Shown here: positions 37,617 through 45,493 of the stretch, one piece after another
Layout: each line of letters begins with the position of its first letter
Position numbering within the stretch: the first letter of the stretch is position 1
Origin: Chitinophagaceae bacterium
GTDB lineage: Bacteria; Bacteroidota; Bacteroidia; Chitinophagales; Chitinophagaceae
NCBI GenBank assembly: GCA_947454235.1
Contig: CANGIY010000002.1
Location: forward strand, 62,001 to 126,000
Length of the DNA stretch: 64,000 bases
Reading direction: 5' to 3'
Made by a program: the position numbers and the translations under genes
The notes under the pieces: model-generated
Databases searched by the model: none
Told to the model about the DNA's origin: nothing
What the model saw: the letters and a program-made list of their open reading frames with translations, nothing else

Positions 37617-38900
37617 GTGCGTCAATTCTATAAAACGACATATAACATAGCAAGTCAGTCTGCTGATTTGCTTAAGGATAGGATGCTGAACTGGGCCAAC
37701 CGGTTCAGCATTCATCTTTTACTAGATAGCAATAGCTACAAACACACTATTGGTACCTTCGAATTTCTGCTGGGTGTGGGAACGGATGCTTCTCCAACAG
37801 TAACTAGCCATATTGCTCTTCAGAATCAACATGAGCGGCAATGGTGGCTGGGACATGTGAACTACGACTACAAAAACACGCTTTTTAAAGGTCTGCAAAC
37901 AAATAAAAAAGAGGTCAAGGCATTTTGTGACTTCTTCTTTTTTGCGCCTGATACCATCCTATACATCGAAAGAGATTCAACTGAATTAGTAATAGAGTCT
38001 ATTCATGAACCCGATTTGATTTGGAATGAAATACTGGAATGTGCACCTCAATTTGATGCGAAATTGCCAAAAGTAGATTTCAAGAAAGCCCTTGGGAAAA
38101 ATGAATATTGCGAAATTGTTGATCGTCTTAGGCAACACATTAAAGATGGAGATTGTTACGAGATTAACTTATGCAATTATGCCTATGCTAAAGATGTAGC
38201 AATAAACCCTGTTGCTGTTTTCAAGCAATTAAACAGTGCCTCACCTGCGCCATTTTCGGCTTTTTACAAAGTGGGGAGTAGCACAATGATGTGTTCTAGC
38301 CCTGAAAGGTATTTAACCAGAGTAGGCGAGCGCGTATACTCTCAACCTATTAAGGGTACAGCACGTAGAAGCCATATTGCAGCAGTCGACGAGCAAATTA
38401 AGGTAGACCTGCGCCAAAGTATCAAGGAGCGGGCAGAAAATGTAATGATTGTCGATCTTGTGCGCAATGACCTGGCACAATCGTGCAAAACGGGGTCAAT
38501 TCAAGTTGATGAGCTATTTGGTGTGTACACTTTTCCGCATGTACACCAACTCATTTCAACCGTTTCAGGGGTACTTAAAAATAGTAATGGATTTTCATTT
38601 TCGCCCATTGAAAAGTCATTTCCTATGGGTAGCATGACAGGTGCGCCTAAATACAAAGTGATGCAGCTTATTGAGCAATATGAAGCTGTGGCACGTGGTT
38701 TATTTTCAGGGTCTGTTGGTTATATAACACCTGATGGTGATTTTGATTTGAATGTAGTCATCAGGTCTCTTTTCTATAATGCCGGCACCCAACATCTCTG
38801 TTACCAGACAGGCGGAGCCATAACCTGGGACAGTGTCCCTGAACAAGAATGGGGAGAGATGCTGTTGAAAGGCGAAGCATTAGAACGTTTGTTTCGATAA
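37617..38900 (+). CDS. pabB: Aminodeoxychorismate synthase component I (anthranilate synthase I family)
   Basis: 427 residues starting at GTG 37617. The chorismate-binding enzyme core is clear: DCYEINLCNYAYA, SSPERYLTRVG, QPIKGTARR, IVDLVRNDLAQ, PMGSMTGAPKYKVM and FDLNVVIRSL. The PIKGT form and the length favour PabB (folate route) over TrpE. It uses the chorismate made by the aro genes earlier in the window, although those are about 28 kb away. No amidotransferase gene (pabA) is adjacent. Confidence 0.87.
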   Translation: MRQFYKTTYNIASQSADLLKDRMLNWANRFSIHLLLDSNSYKHTIGTFEFLLGVGTDASPTVTSHIALQNQHERQWWLGHVNYDYKNTLFKGLQTNKKEVKAFCDFFFFAPDTILYIERDSTELVIESIHEPDLIWNEILECAPQFDAKLPKVDFKKALGKNEYCEIVDRLRQHIKDGDCYEINLCNYAYAKDVAINPVAVFKQLNSASPAPFSAFYKVGSSTMMCSSPERYLTRVGERVYSQPIKGTARRSHIAAVDEQIKVDLRQSIKERAENVMIVDLVRNDLAQSCKTGSIQVDELFGVYTFPHVHQLISTVSGVLKNSNGFSFSPIEKSFPMGSMTGAPKYKVMQLIEQYEAVARGLFSGSVGYITPDGDFDLNVVIRSLFYNAGTQHLCYQTGGAITWDSVPEQEWGEMLLKGEALERLFR

Positions 38901-38912
38901 AATTTCAAAAAA

Positions 38913-38921
38913 TTAAACAAA
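38913..38921 (+). promoter_or_regulatory. Outlying TTRAACAAA box upstream of the carotenoid operon
   Basis: TTAAACAAA, identical to the box directly before the regulator ATG. Its centre is 64 bases from the next box, about six helical turns. A chance match is possible in this AT-rich gap. Confidence 0.4.
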
Positions 38922-38972
38922 ATTATCTGGCTTCTATACGTGTTTATAGGGGTTGTCTATTTATTTATTGAA

Positions 38973-39009
38973 AAAGTTGAACAAAATATTTTATTGTTTG
39001 TTCAACTTT
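38973..39009. promoter_or_regulatory. Perfect 13-bp inverted repeat, probable operator of the carotenoid operon
   Basis: AAAGTTGAACAAA (38973-38985) and TTTGTTCAACTTT (38997-39009) are exact reverse complements separated by 11 bases. Each arm contains the 9-bp box TTGAACAAA; box centres are 20 bp apart, two helical turns, as for a dimeric DNA-binding protein. It lies 43-80 bases upstream of the MerR-B12 regulator gene and overlaps candidate -33 TTG sites. Confidence 0.75.
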
Positions 39010-39013
39010 CCCT

Positions 39014-39051
39014 TATTTTTGTTTAAATTTGTACGAAATTAATTAAACAAA
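39014..39051 (+). promoter_or_regulatory. Second inverted repeat and promoter -7 elements at the regulator start
   Basis: TTTGTTTAA (39018-39026) and TTAAACAAA (39043-39051) are 9-bp perfect inverted arms with a 16-base spacer; the downstream arm ends one base before the ATG at 39053. Two -7 candidates overlap the upstream arm: TATTTTTG (39014-39021, with TTG at 38994-38996) and TAAATTTG (39024-39031). A protein bound here would block both RNA polymerase and translation initiation. Confidence 0.65.
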
Positions 39052-39052
39052 G

Positions 39053-39964
39053 ATGGGGGCATACCAAATCAACGATTTAGAAAATTTGACAGGTATCAAA
39101 GCGCATACAATTAGAATTTGGGAAAAGCGCTATGGTCTTATTACCCCTGCGCGTACTGCAACGAACAGAAGGTTTTACGATGACGCACAGGTGAGGAAAC
39201 TGCTCAATGTAACAACGCTTCTCGCATACGGACACAAGATTTCAACTATCGCATCATACAGTGAGGAAGAACTTTTTTCGCACATCAATAAAGAGAATCA
39301 GGTTGATAATAATGACAGCTTGCGAACAAGCTATGTGAATGACCTGATTAAAACTATGATCTCATTTGACGAGGCGGGGTTTGAGAAAATATTTTCGGCA
39401 TCAGTGCTTCGATACGGTTTGCATGAAACGATGTTGAAAATCATTTATCCTTTTTTGCGCAAAACAGGTGTTTTGTGGAGTGTAAACAAGGCGGCACCTG
39501 TCGAAGAGCATTTTGCAACTGCAATTATAAAAAAGAAACTAATGGCGGCAATTGATGGGCTGCTTCCGGTTCAAAATAGCGAAAACAGATTTGTGTTGTT
39601 TCTGCCGCACAACGAATGGCATGAGATAGGTTTGTTGGTTGCGCATTATTTGTTGCGTTACAATAACATTCCAACCATCTACCTGGGACAGAATGTTCCT
39701 GACGCCGACATTGAGAAGATTCTCGAAAAACTGAATCCTAGATACATCATGCTGTTTTTCGTTACCAGTAAAACAGCTGATGGAATTGGTAACTATTTGA
39801 AATTTATTTCAGAAAAATGTAAGAATGCATCAATTCTTGTTTCAGGATACATGGACTTGCTGAATGAAGTGAAACAAATTCCACAAAACGTTGAAATTCT
39901 GCCTGATGTAAAACACTTGGAACGAATCATAGCTCAAATAAAAGTGGCGTCAGCCATGTCATAA
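39053..39964 (+). CDS. MerR-family cobalamin-binding photoreceptor regulator (CarH/LitR-like)
   Basis: 303 residues. N-terminal MerR winged helix (about 1-75: YQINDLENLTGIKAHTIRIWEKRYGLI). Then a helical cap domain (about 90-170) and a C-terminal Rossmann-type B12 domain (about 175-300). Both CarH signatures are kept: W142-x9-E152-H153, which contacts adenosylcobalamin, and E188-W-H190-E-I-G193, the ExHxxG motif whose His ligates cobalt. In characterised CarH, AdoCbl holds a DNA-bound repressor tetramer in the dark and light releases it. The residue after Trp142 is Ser; in Thermus CarH, from memory, a His here binds cobalt after photolysis, so the light-adduct chemistry may differ. It heads the carotenoid operon, 10 bp before crtI. 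Confidence 0.88.
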   Translation: MGAYQINDLENLTGIKAHTIRIWEKRYGLITPARTATNRRFYDDAQVRKLLNVTTLLAYGHKISTIASYSEEELFSHINKENQVDNNDSLRTSYVNDLIKTMISFDEAGFEKIFSASVLRYGLHETMLKIIYPFLRKTGVLWSVNKAAPVEEHFATAIIKKKLMAAIDGLLPVQNSENRFVLFLPHNEWHEIGLLVAHYLLRYNNIPTIYLGQNVPDADIEKILEKLNPRYIMLFFVTSKTADGIGNYLKFISEKCKNASILVSGYMDLLNEVKQIPQNVEILPDVKHLERIIAQIKVASAMS

Positions 39965-39974
39965 TTTATATCGT

Positions 39975-41456
39975 ATGCCAGCAAGAAACAAAAATGTAGC
40001 AGTGATTGGTAGTGGGTTCTCCGGACTTGCGGCAGCGTGTTTTTTAGCGCGTGAAGGTTGTAATGTTACCGTCTACGAAAAAAATAGTACTGTAGGCGGT
40101 AGGGCAAGAGCTTACCAGAAAGATGGGTTCTTCTTCGATATGGGTCCAAGCTGGTATTGGATGCCTGATATTTTTGAACGCTTTTTTGCTGAATTCGGGA
40201 AAAAGCCATCTGATTATTACGAATTAGTGAAACTTGATCCAGGTTTCCAAATGATTTTCGGTGATGACGACATTCTGCCTGTTCCGGCTAATTTAGATGC
40301 TTTGTATGCTTTGTTCGAATCAATAGAAAAGGGTAGTGCTGAACAGCTCAAAAGGTTCATGAAAGAAGGCGAGTTCAAATATAAAGTAGGGATGAAAGAC
40401 CTTGTGTACAAACCTGCTTTTTCATGGTTTGAATTCGCAACGAAAGATGTGATTACAGGTGCCTTGAAAATGGATGTTTTTAAAAGCATGAGCGCGTACG
40501 TTCGTCGTTTTTTCAAAGATGCACGTTTAAGGGCATTGATGGAATTTCCTGTACTTTTTCTAGGTGCAATGCCCGATAAAATACCTGCTTTGTATTCGCT
40601 AATGAACTTTGCAGCTCTTGATATGGGGACTTGGTATCCCATAAAAGGAATGGCAGAAATTCCAAACGCTATGTATGCGCTTGCGAAAGAGCTGGGTGTG
40701 CACTTTGAGTTAGATTGTGAAGTAAAGCGTGTGATTATTGAACGAGATAATGTCACTAAAGTAAGTACTTCAAAAGGTGTGTTTTTGGCCAACGGTGTTG
40801 TAGGTGCAGGCGATTATAACCACATTGACCAACACATTGTACCCGAAGAATTTCGCAACTACAATGCAGACTACTGGGAGAAAAAGACATTTGCGCCGAG
40901 TTGCCTGATCTTCTATATAGGTGTCAATAAAAAAGTAAAGCGCCTCATTCACCACAACCTGTTTTTTGATACCGACTTTGATAAACATTCAAAAGAAATC
41001 TATCAAAATCCGCAATGGCCTGAAGATCCGCTCTTTTATGCGTGTGTACCGTCAAAAACCGATTCAAATGTTGCTCCGGAGGGAATGGAAAATATATTTA
41101 TACTCATTCCGGTTGCGCCAGGGCTTGAAGATTCAGAACCTGTACGTGAAAGGTATTATGGTAAAATAATAGAACGCCTGGAAAAGTACACGGGAGATGC
41201 TATTGCAGCACATGTCGTGCATAAAAGAAGTTACTGTATCAACGATTTTAAAGCCGACTACAATGCATTTAAGGGCAATGCCTACGGATTAGCAAATACA
41301 TTGATGCAAACAGCAGTTTTAAAACCATCATTAAAAAACAAAAAGCTTTCAAACTTGTTTTACGCCGGTCAACTAACAGTACCTGGTCCGGGAGTACCAC
41401 CTGCGCTTATTTCGGGGCAGTTGGCAGCAGAACAATTACTAAAGACATTCAACTAG
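39975..41456 (+). CDS. crtI: Phytoene desaturase
   Basis: 493 residues, the usual length. FAD motif VIGSGFSGLAAACFLAREG at the N-terminus, GGRARAY, DMGPSWYWMPD and the C-terminal CrtI signature YAGQLTVPGPGVPPALISGQLAAEQL. It desaturates phytoene in steps, probably to lycopene, since a lycopene cyclase is in the operon. It is membrane associated. Starts 10 bp after the regulator and ends 7 bp before crtB. Confidence 0.95.
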   Translation: MPARNKNVAVIGSGFSGLAAACFLAREGCNVTVYEKNSTVGGRARAYQKDGFFFDMGPSWYWMPDIFERFFAEFGKKPSDYYELVKLDPGFQMIFGDDDILPVPANLDALYALFESIEKGSAEQLKRFMKEGEFKYKVGMKDLVYKPAFSWFEFATKDVITGALKMDVFKSMSAYVRRFFKDARLRALMEFPVLFLGAMPDKIPALYSLMNFAALDMGTWYPIKGMAEIPNAMYALAKELGVHFELDCEVKRVIIERDNVTKVSTSKGVFLANGVVGAGDYNHIDQHIVPEEFRNYNADYWEKKTFAPSCLIFYIGVNKKVKRLIHHNLFFDTDFDKHSKEIYQNPQWPEDPLFYACVPSKTDSNVAPEGMENIFILIPVAPGLEDSEPVRERYYGKIIERLEKYTGDAIAAHVVHKRSYCINDFKADYNAFKGNAYGLANTLMQTAVLKPSLKNKKLSNLFYAGQLTVPGPGVPPALISGQLAAEQLLKTFN

Positions 41457-41463
41457 AAATACC

Positions 41464-42300
41464 ATGAAAGAACTATTTGACCAAGTATCAGCAAAATGTA
41501 GCAAGACTACAACCAACTCGTACAGCACGAGTTTCTCTTTGGGCATCAAGTTCCTTGATGCGCATCTTCATGGCCCAATCTATGGCATTTATGGTTTCGT
41601 TCGCTTTGCCGATGAAATCGTTGATAGTTTCCATAACTACGATAAATCGTCATTGTTAGATGAGTTTAAAAAGGAAACCTGGATTGCTATTGAACGTAAA
41701 ATCAGTCTTAATCCAATACTCAATAGTTTCCAGCACGTTGTCAATAATTACAACATAGAAAGGGAATTGATAGAGTGCTTTTTCAAAAGCATGGAAACAG
41801 ATTTAAGTGAAATTGAACACTCTCGCGAGTCATATAATGAGTATATACTCGGCTCGGCAGAAGTTGTAGGGCTGATGTGTCTAAGGGTATTCACCAACAA
41901 TGATGCGCAGCTATACCAAGATTTAAAGCCATTCGCAATGAAGCTGGGTGCTGCGTTCCAAAAGGTGAATTTCCTGCGCGACCTTCAGGCAGACTACAAT
42001 ACTCTTGGCAGAACTTATTTCCCCGGTCTTGACTTTAGCCAATTCACAGCAAAAGAAAAAGAACACATTCAAAAAGAGATTGAACAAGATTTTGATGATG
42101 CCCTGGTAGGAATCAGAAAATTGCCAGCCTCTTCAAGACGGGGAGTGTACCTCGCTTATTTTTATTACCGCAAGTTATTCCTGCTCATAAAGAAAACACC
42201 AGCGGAAAGAGTAATGAATACAAGAATTAGAATTTCAAACCACCGTAAAATCGGATTGATGTTTCAATCAATGGTTAGACACGGCTTAAATCTTTTATAA
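41464..42300 (+). CDS. crtB: Phytoene synthase
   Basis: 278 residues. Both Asp-rich motifs are visible: FVRFADEIVDSF (DExxD) and FLRDLQADYNTLGRTYFP (DxxxD). It condenses two geranylgeranyl diphosphates to phytoene, the entry step of the pathway. Its stop TAA overlaps the next start (TAATG), so it is translationally coupled to the following orf. No GGPP synthase gene lies in the window. Confidence 0.95.
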   Translation: MKELFDQVSAKCSKTTTNSYSTSFSLGIKFLDAHLHGPIYGIYGFVRFADEIVDSFHNYDKSSLLDEFKKETWIAIERKISLNPILNSFQHVVNNYNIERELIECFFKSMETDLSEIEHSRESYNEYILGSAEVVGLMCLRVFTNNDAQLYQDLKPFAMKLGAAFQKVNFLRDLQADYNTLGRTYFPGLDFSQFTAKEKEHIQKEIEQDFDDALVGIRKLPASSRRGVYLAYFYYRKLFLLIKKTPAERVMNTRIRISNHRKIGLMFQSMVRHGLNLL

Positions 42301-42794
42301 TGGTAAGAACTGGCTTAATCAATATCGCATTGTTAATGTCAATCAATGCACCGGCTTACAACATTAATGCTGTAAGAAAACTATACTATGATGCTGCTAA
42401 AAACAGCAATAACAAGGAGTCGTTTTATGAAGCAGTAACTACAATGCCTGAAAACGACGCGCTTATTTCGGGATACAAAGGCATAGCCACAGTTCTGATG
42501 GCTGAATGCGTTTATAATCCATACAGTAAGCTTAGTTACTTTACAAAAGGCAAAAGGCAACTGGAGGCCGCCATAGCAAAAGATCCGTCCAGTGTTGAAC
42601 TGGTTTTTTTGAGGTATTGTATCCAAACCAATGCTCCGTTCTTTTTGCAATACAATGGCAATATTGAAACTGATAAAAAAATGTTGCTTTCAAGATGGTC
42701 TTCATTAACAGATGCTGATTTAAAAAAAAGAATTGCAGACTACATGAAAGACTCAAAATTTTGTAATTCAGCAGAGAAAAAAGTGTTTTCATGA
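42300..42794 (+). CDS. Unknown protein within the carotenoid operon
   Basis: 164 residues beginning with a hydrophobic, signal-like segment (MVRTGLINIALLMSINAPAYN), followed by a helical, TPR-like body (LISGYKGIATVLMAECVYNPYSKLSYF, KGKRQLEAAIAKDPSSVELVFLRYCIQTN). It overlaps crtB by 1 bp and idi by 4 bp, so it is firmly embedded in the operon. It may be a periplasmic or membrane-associated scaffold for the pigment enzymes, but this is inference; no function is known. Confidence 0.7.
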   Translation: MVRTGLINIALLMSINAPAYNINAVRKLYYDAAKNSNNKESFYEAVTTMPENDALISGYKGIATVLMAECVYNPYSKLSYFTKGKRQLEAAIAKDPSSVELVFLRYCIQTNAPFFLQYNGNIETDKKMLLSRWSSLTDADLKKRIADYMKDSKFCNSAEKKVFS

Positions 42795-43303
42795 TTGAAA
42801 TGATGATTCTGGTTGACCAGAACGATAATGAAATAGGTACTTTACCCAAGCTTGAAACCCACGAAAAGGGTTTACTGCATAGGGCTTTTTCAATATTTAT
42901 TTTCAATAACCAGGGGCAAATGTTGTTGCAGCAGCGGGCAGCAGCTAAATACCACTCCCCACTTTTATGGACAAATGCCTGTTGTAGTCACCCGCGGTTG
43001 GGAGAAACTGTGCTTCAAGCAGCCCAAAGAAGGTTGCAGGAAGAAATGGGTTTCGTCACCGGACTTACGCCGAAGTTTTCATTCATATACAAGGCTGAAT
43101 TTGATAACGGACTTACAGAGCATGAATTAGACCATGTATTGGTTGGGACTTTTGATGGTACTCCAGTTATTAATAAAGAAGAGGTAGAGGATTATAAATG
43201 GATGTCAATGAATGAATTAAACAAAGACATGATGGTTAACCCCCACCTTTATACGGTTTGGTTTACGATATGCATGAACGAATACCTTAATCATTTAAAG
43301 TAA
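42791..43303 (+). CDS. idi: Isopentenyl-diphosphate delta-isomerase, type I
   Basis: 170 residues of the Nudix fold. The catalytic Cys is in LLWTNACCSHPR, and the Nudix helix is QAAQRRLQEEMGF with the Glu residues; HELDHVLVG supplies the other catalytic Glu region. It interconverts IPP and DMAPP, raising isoprenoid precursor supply for carotenoids. The ATG overlaps the previous stop (ATGA). Confidence 0.93.
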   Translation: MIEMMILVDQNDNEIGTLPKLETHEKGLLHRAFSIFIFNNQGQMLLQQRAAAKYHSPLLWTNACCSHPRLGETVLQAAQRRLQEEMGFVTGLTPKFSFIYKAEFDNGLTEHELDHVLVGTFDGTPVINKEEVEDYKWMSMNELNKDMMVNPHLYTVWFTICMNEYLNHLK

Positions 43304-43313
43304 AAGAAAGTGT

Positions 43314-43772
43314 ATGAAAGTGTATGAATTAAAAAGGGAGCAAGTGTTGCCTTTGTCTCAGGATGAAGCATGGAAGTTTTTCTCTACACCACTTAATCTT
43401 GCAACTATTACCCCTCCAGAACTCGATTTTAAAGTGCTTTCCAAGCTTGATGGGAAACCTATTTATTCAGGAATGATTATCAGCTATATAGTTCGTCCAT
43501 TATTTAAAATTCCCCTGCGTTGGAAGACTGAAATTAAGGACGTGCTTGCCCCAAATAAATTTGTAGACACTCAATTGAGAGGTCCTTATAGACTGTGGGA
43601 ACACACTCATATCTTTAAGCCAGTTGAAGGGGGAGTGCACATGACTGATATTGTGAAATACGCGTTACCGTTGGGTCCGTTGGGTACTATAGCGCATAGT
43701 TTAGTTGTGAAACAACAACTCAAACGCATTTTCGATTTTAGAGAACAAAAACTGAGAGAACTTTTCAATTAA
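43314..43772 (+). CDS. SRPBCC (START-like) protein in the carotenoid operon
   Basis: 152 residues. The pattern ELKREQVLPLSQDEAWKFFSTPLNLATITPPEL and the late stretch HMTDIVKYALPLGPLGTIAHS fit the SRPBCC superfamily, whose members bind hydrophobic ligands in a helix-grip cavity. Its place between idi and crtZ suggests it holds or hands on a hydrophobic carotenoid, or acts as a cyclase/chaperone. It could also be an unrelated lipid-binding protein. It ends 4 bp before crtZ. Confidence 0.8.
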   Translation: MKVYELKREQVLPLSQDEAWKFFSTPLNLATITPPELDFKVLSKLDGKPIYSGMIISYIVRPLFKIPLRWKTEIKDVLAPNKFVDTQLRGPYRLWEHTHIFKPVEGGVHMTDIVKYALPLGPLGTIAHSLVVKQQLKRIFDFREQKLRELFN

Positions 43773-43776
43773 TAGT

Positions 43777-44247
43777 ATGTTAGACGCCATTATTTTAACT
43801 GGTACTTTTTTTGGTATGGAAGCGGTAGCTTGGTTAGCCCATAAATACATTATGCACGGCTTTTTGTGGGTATTGCATGAAGATCATCACAAGAAAAATC
43901 CAACTTCATTTTTTGAAAAGAACGATTACTTCTTTCTCATTTTTGCCATTCCCGGAATCCTGTGCTTAGCGCTGGGATTATACACTTCGTTAACCCACCT
44001 CTTTTATATTGGACTAGGAATTACGATTTACGGCTTTGCTTATTTCATGGTGCATGACATTTTCATTCACCAACGATTTAAGTGGTTGCGAAATAGCGAC
44101 AATGTCTATTTCAGGGCTATCAGGCGAGCGCATAAAATGCACCACAAACACCTTGGTAAGGAAGAAGGTGAGTGCTTTGGTATGTTGATGGTGCCCATTA
44201 AGTACTTTCTTGCAGAAATAAAAAGCAAGCAACAGGTCAATGTCTGA
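43777..44247 (+). CDS. crtZ: Beta-carotene hydroxylase
   Basis: 156 residues with four hydrophobic segments and the CrtZ His motifs: HKYIMHGFLWVLHEDHH, HDIFIHQRF and HKMHHKHLG. It uses O2 and non-haem iron to add 3-hydroxyl groups to beta-carotene rings, pointing to zeaxanthin as the end product. Overlaps the lycopene cyclase gene by 8 bp. Confidence 0.92.
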   Translation: MLDAIILTGTFFGMEAVAWLAHKYIMHGFLWVLHEDHHKKNPTSFFEKNDYFFLIFAIPGILCLALGLYTSLTHLFYIGLGITIYGFAYFMVHDIFIHQRFKWLRNSDNVYFRAIRRAHKMHHKHLGKEEGECFGMLMVPIKYFLAEIKSKQQVNV

Positions 44248-44950
44248 GCACTATACATACATTTGGGTTGATGTATTGTGCGTGGTATTTCCGTTCATAT
44301 TTTCGTTTCATCCCAAAATCGGGTTTTCGAAGCAATGGAAGTACTTTTTAACACCATGGCTCGTGACCGCACTATTCTTTGTGGTTTGGGATATATTTTT
44401 CACTTCAATCAATGTTTGGTGGTTTGACAGTAGGTACGTTATTGGAATGTGGTGGCAGGGTATGCCTGTAGAAGAGTACCTGTTCTTCCTTTGTATTCCT
44501 TATTCTTGTGTCTTTACCTATCATGTGCTCACAAGCCTTTTAAAGGTTGATTTCACAAAATGGGAGCAGAAGGCAAAAGCTTTTACAATTTATGTTTTAA
44601 TCCCGGTATTGGTTATTGTAGGCACTATTTACCACAATCGATATTACACGTTTTCAACGGCTATTTTGTTAGCTATTGCGCTAATCATAGCTGTCTTAGT
44701 TAGGTTTAAGTATTTTGCGCAATTCTATTTTTCTTACTCAATACTCTTAATACCTTTCACAATATCAAACGGAGTGCTGACAGGTAGTTTTTTAGGCAGG
44801 GTAGTAGTACATTACAACAATACACACAACCTTGGAATCAGAATGTTGACAATACCGGTTGAAGATATTTTTTACGGAATGTTACTCATATTTATGACTG
44901 TATTGCAGATGGAGTACCGTAAATCACTTGTTGTAAAATCGGGTAGGTAA
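44240..44950 (+). CDS. crtY: Lycopene cyclase, fused CrtYc-CrtYd type
   Basis: 236 residues with six to seven membrane helices. The two cyclase domains are fused: the first has GMPVEEYLFFLCIPYSC (P-x-E-E-Y-x-F motif), the second IPVEDIFYGMLLIFMTVLQM. This type, common in Bacteroidota and related to the actinobacterial heterodimer, closes the beta-ionone rings of lycopene. It is the last gene of the operon; its last 27 bp overlap the 3' end of the convergent PPOX-family gene. Confidence 0.92.
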   Translation: MSEHYTYIWVDVLCVVFPFIFSFHPKIGFSKQWKYFLTPWLVTALFFVVWDIFFTSINVWWFDSRYVIGMWWQGMPVEEYLFFLCIPYSCVFTYHVLTSLLKVDFTKWEQKAKAFTIYVLIPVLVIVGTIYHNRYYTFSTAILLAIALIIAVLVRFKYFAQFYFSYSILLIPFTISNGVLTGSFLGRVVVHYNNTHNLGIRMLTIPVEDIFYGMLLIFMTVLQMEYRKSLVVKSGR

Positions 44951-45469
44951 ACCGTCTAAGCTCACCTTGTTATTCTTCAATTTATACTCTTCTAGTCCGT
45001 CCTTCCCTTTTTTATCAGCCCATTTATCAGCATGGTCGCGTTCCCCGGCATATTCATACAACGGAACTGAATAACCACAGGAAGTTTGAACCTGATATAT
45101 ATCGGCGACAATAAACTGGCGAGTTGCTGGCTTCAAATCAAAATGTTGTGCTATTTCATCCCATTCCGCATCACCAGGAATCACTGTGTAACCTTTGCCA
45201 TATAATCGCATGATGTTAGGAGGGCCGTCAAAAGCACAAAACATGATAGTGATGCGCCGGTTCTCTTCTACATGCGCAGATGTTTCATTGCCGCTGCCTA
45301 TCAAATCCATGTAAGCTACCTTAGAGTCAGAAAGCACTCTGAAAGAATCCAGTCCTTTTGGAGAGACGTTGATGTGCCCATCACCTGATAATGGTGCCGA
45401 CCCAATGAAAAACATCTTTTGCTTTGCAATGAAGTTTCTGTGATTTTGATTAATTGCTTTGTAGAACAT
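44924..45469 (-). CDS. Pyridoxamine 5'-phosphate oxidase-family flavoprotein
   Basis: 181 residues of the split-barrel FMN family: FFIGSAPLSGDGHINVSPKGLDSFRVL, AYMDLIGSGNETSAHVEENRRITIMFCAFDG. It may bind FMN, haem or F420; it is not a genuine PdxH by sequence. Its end overlaps the crtY 3' end by 27 bp in convergent orientation, so transcripts would pair. It follows pth by 24 bp on the same strand. Confidence 0.82.
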   Translation of the reverse strand: MFYKAINQNHRNFIAKQKMFFIGSAPLSGDGHINVSPKGLDSFRVLSDSKVAYMDLIGSGNETSAHVEENRRITIMFCAFDGPPNIMRLYGKGYTVIPGDAEWDEIAQHFDLKPATRQFIVADIYQVQTSCGYSVPLYEYAGERDHADKWADKKGKDGLEEYKLKNNKVSLDGLPTRFYNK

Positions 45470-45493
45470 CGGTAATAGGTTGAAGGGGAGTTA

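Noticed and set aside
40217-40792. 191-residue minus-strand open frame inside crtI
   Set aside because: It lies wholly within a strongly supported phytoene desaturase gene and matches no family.
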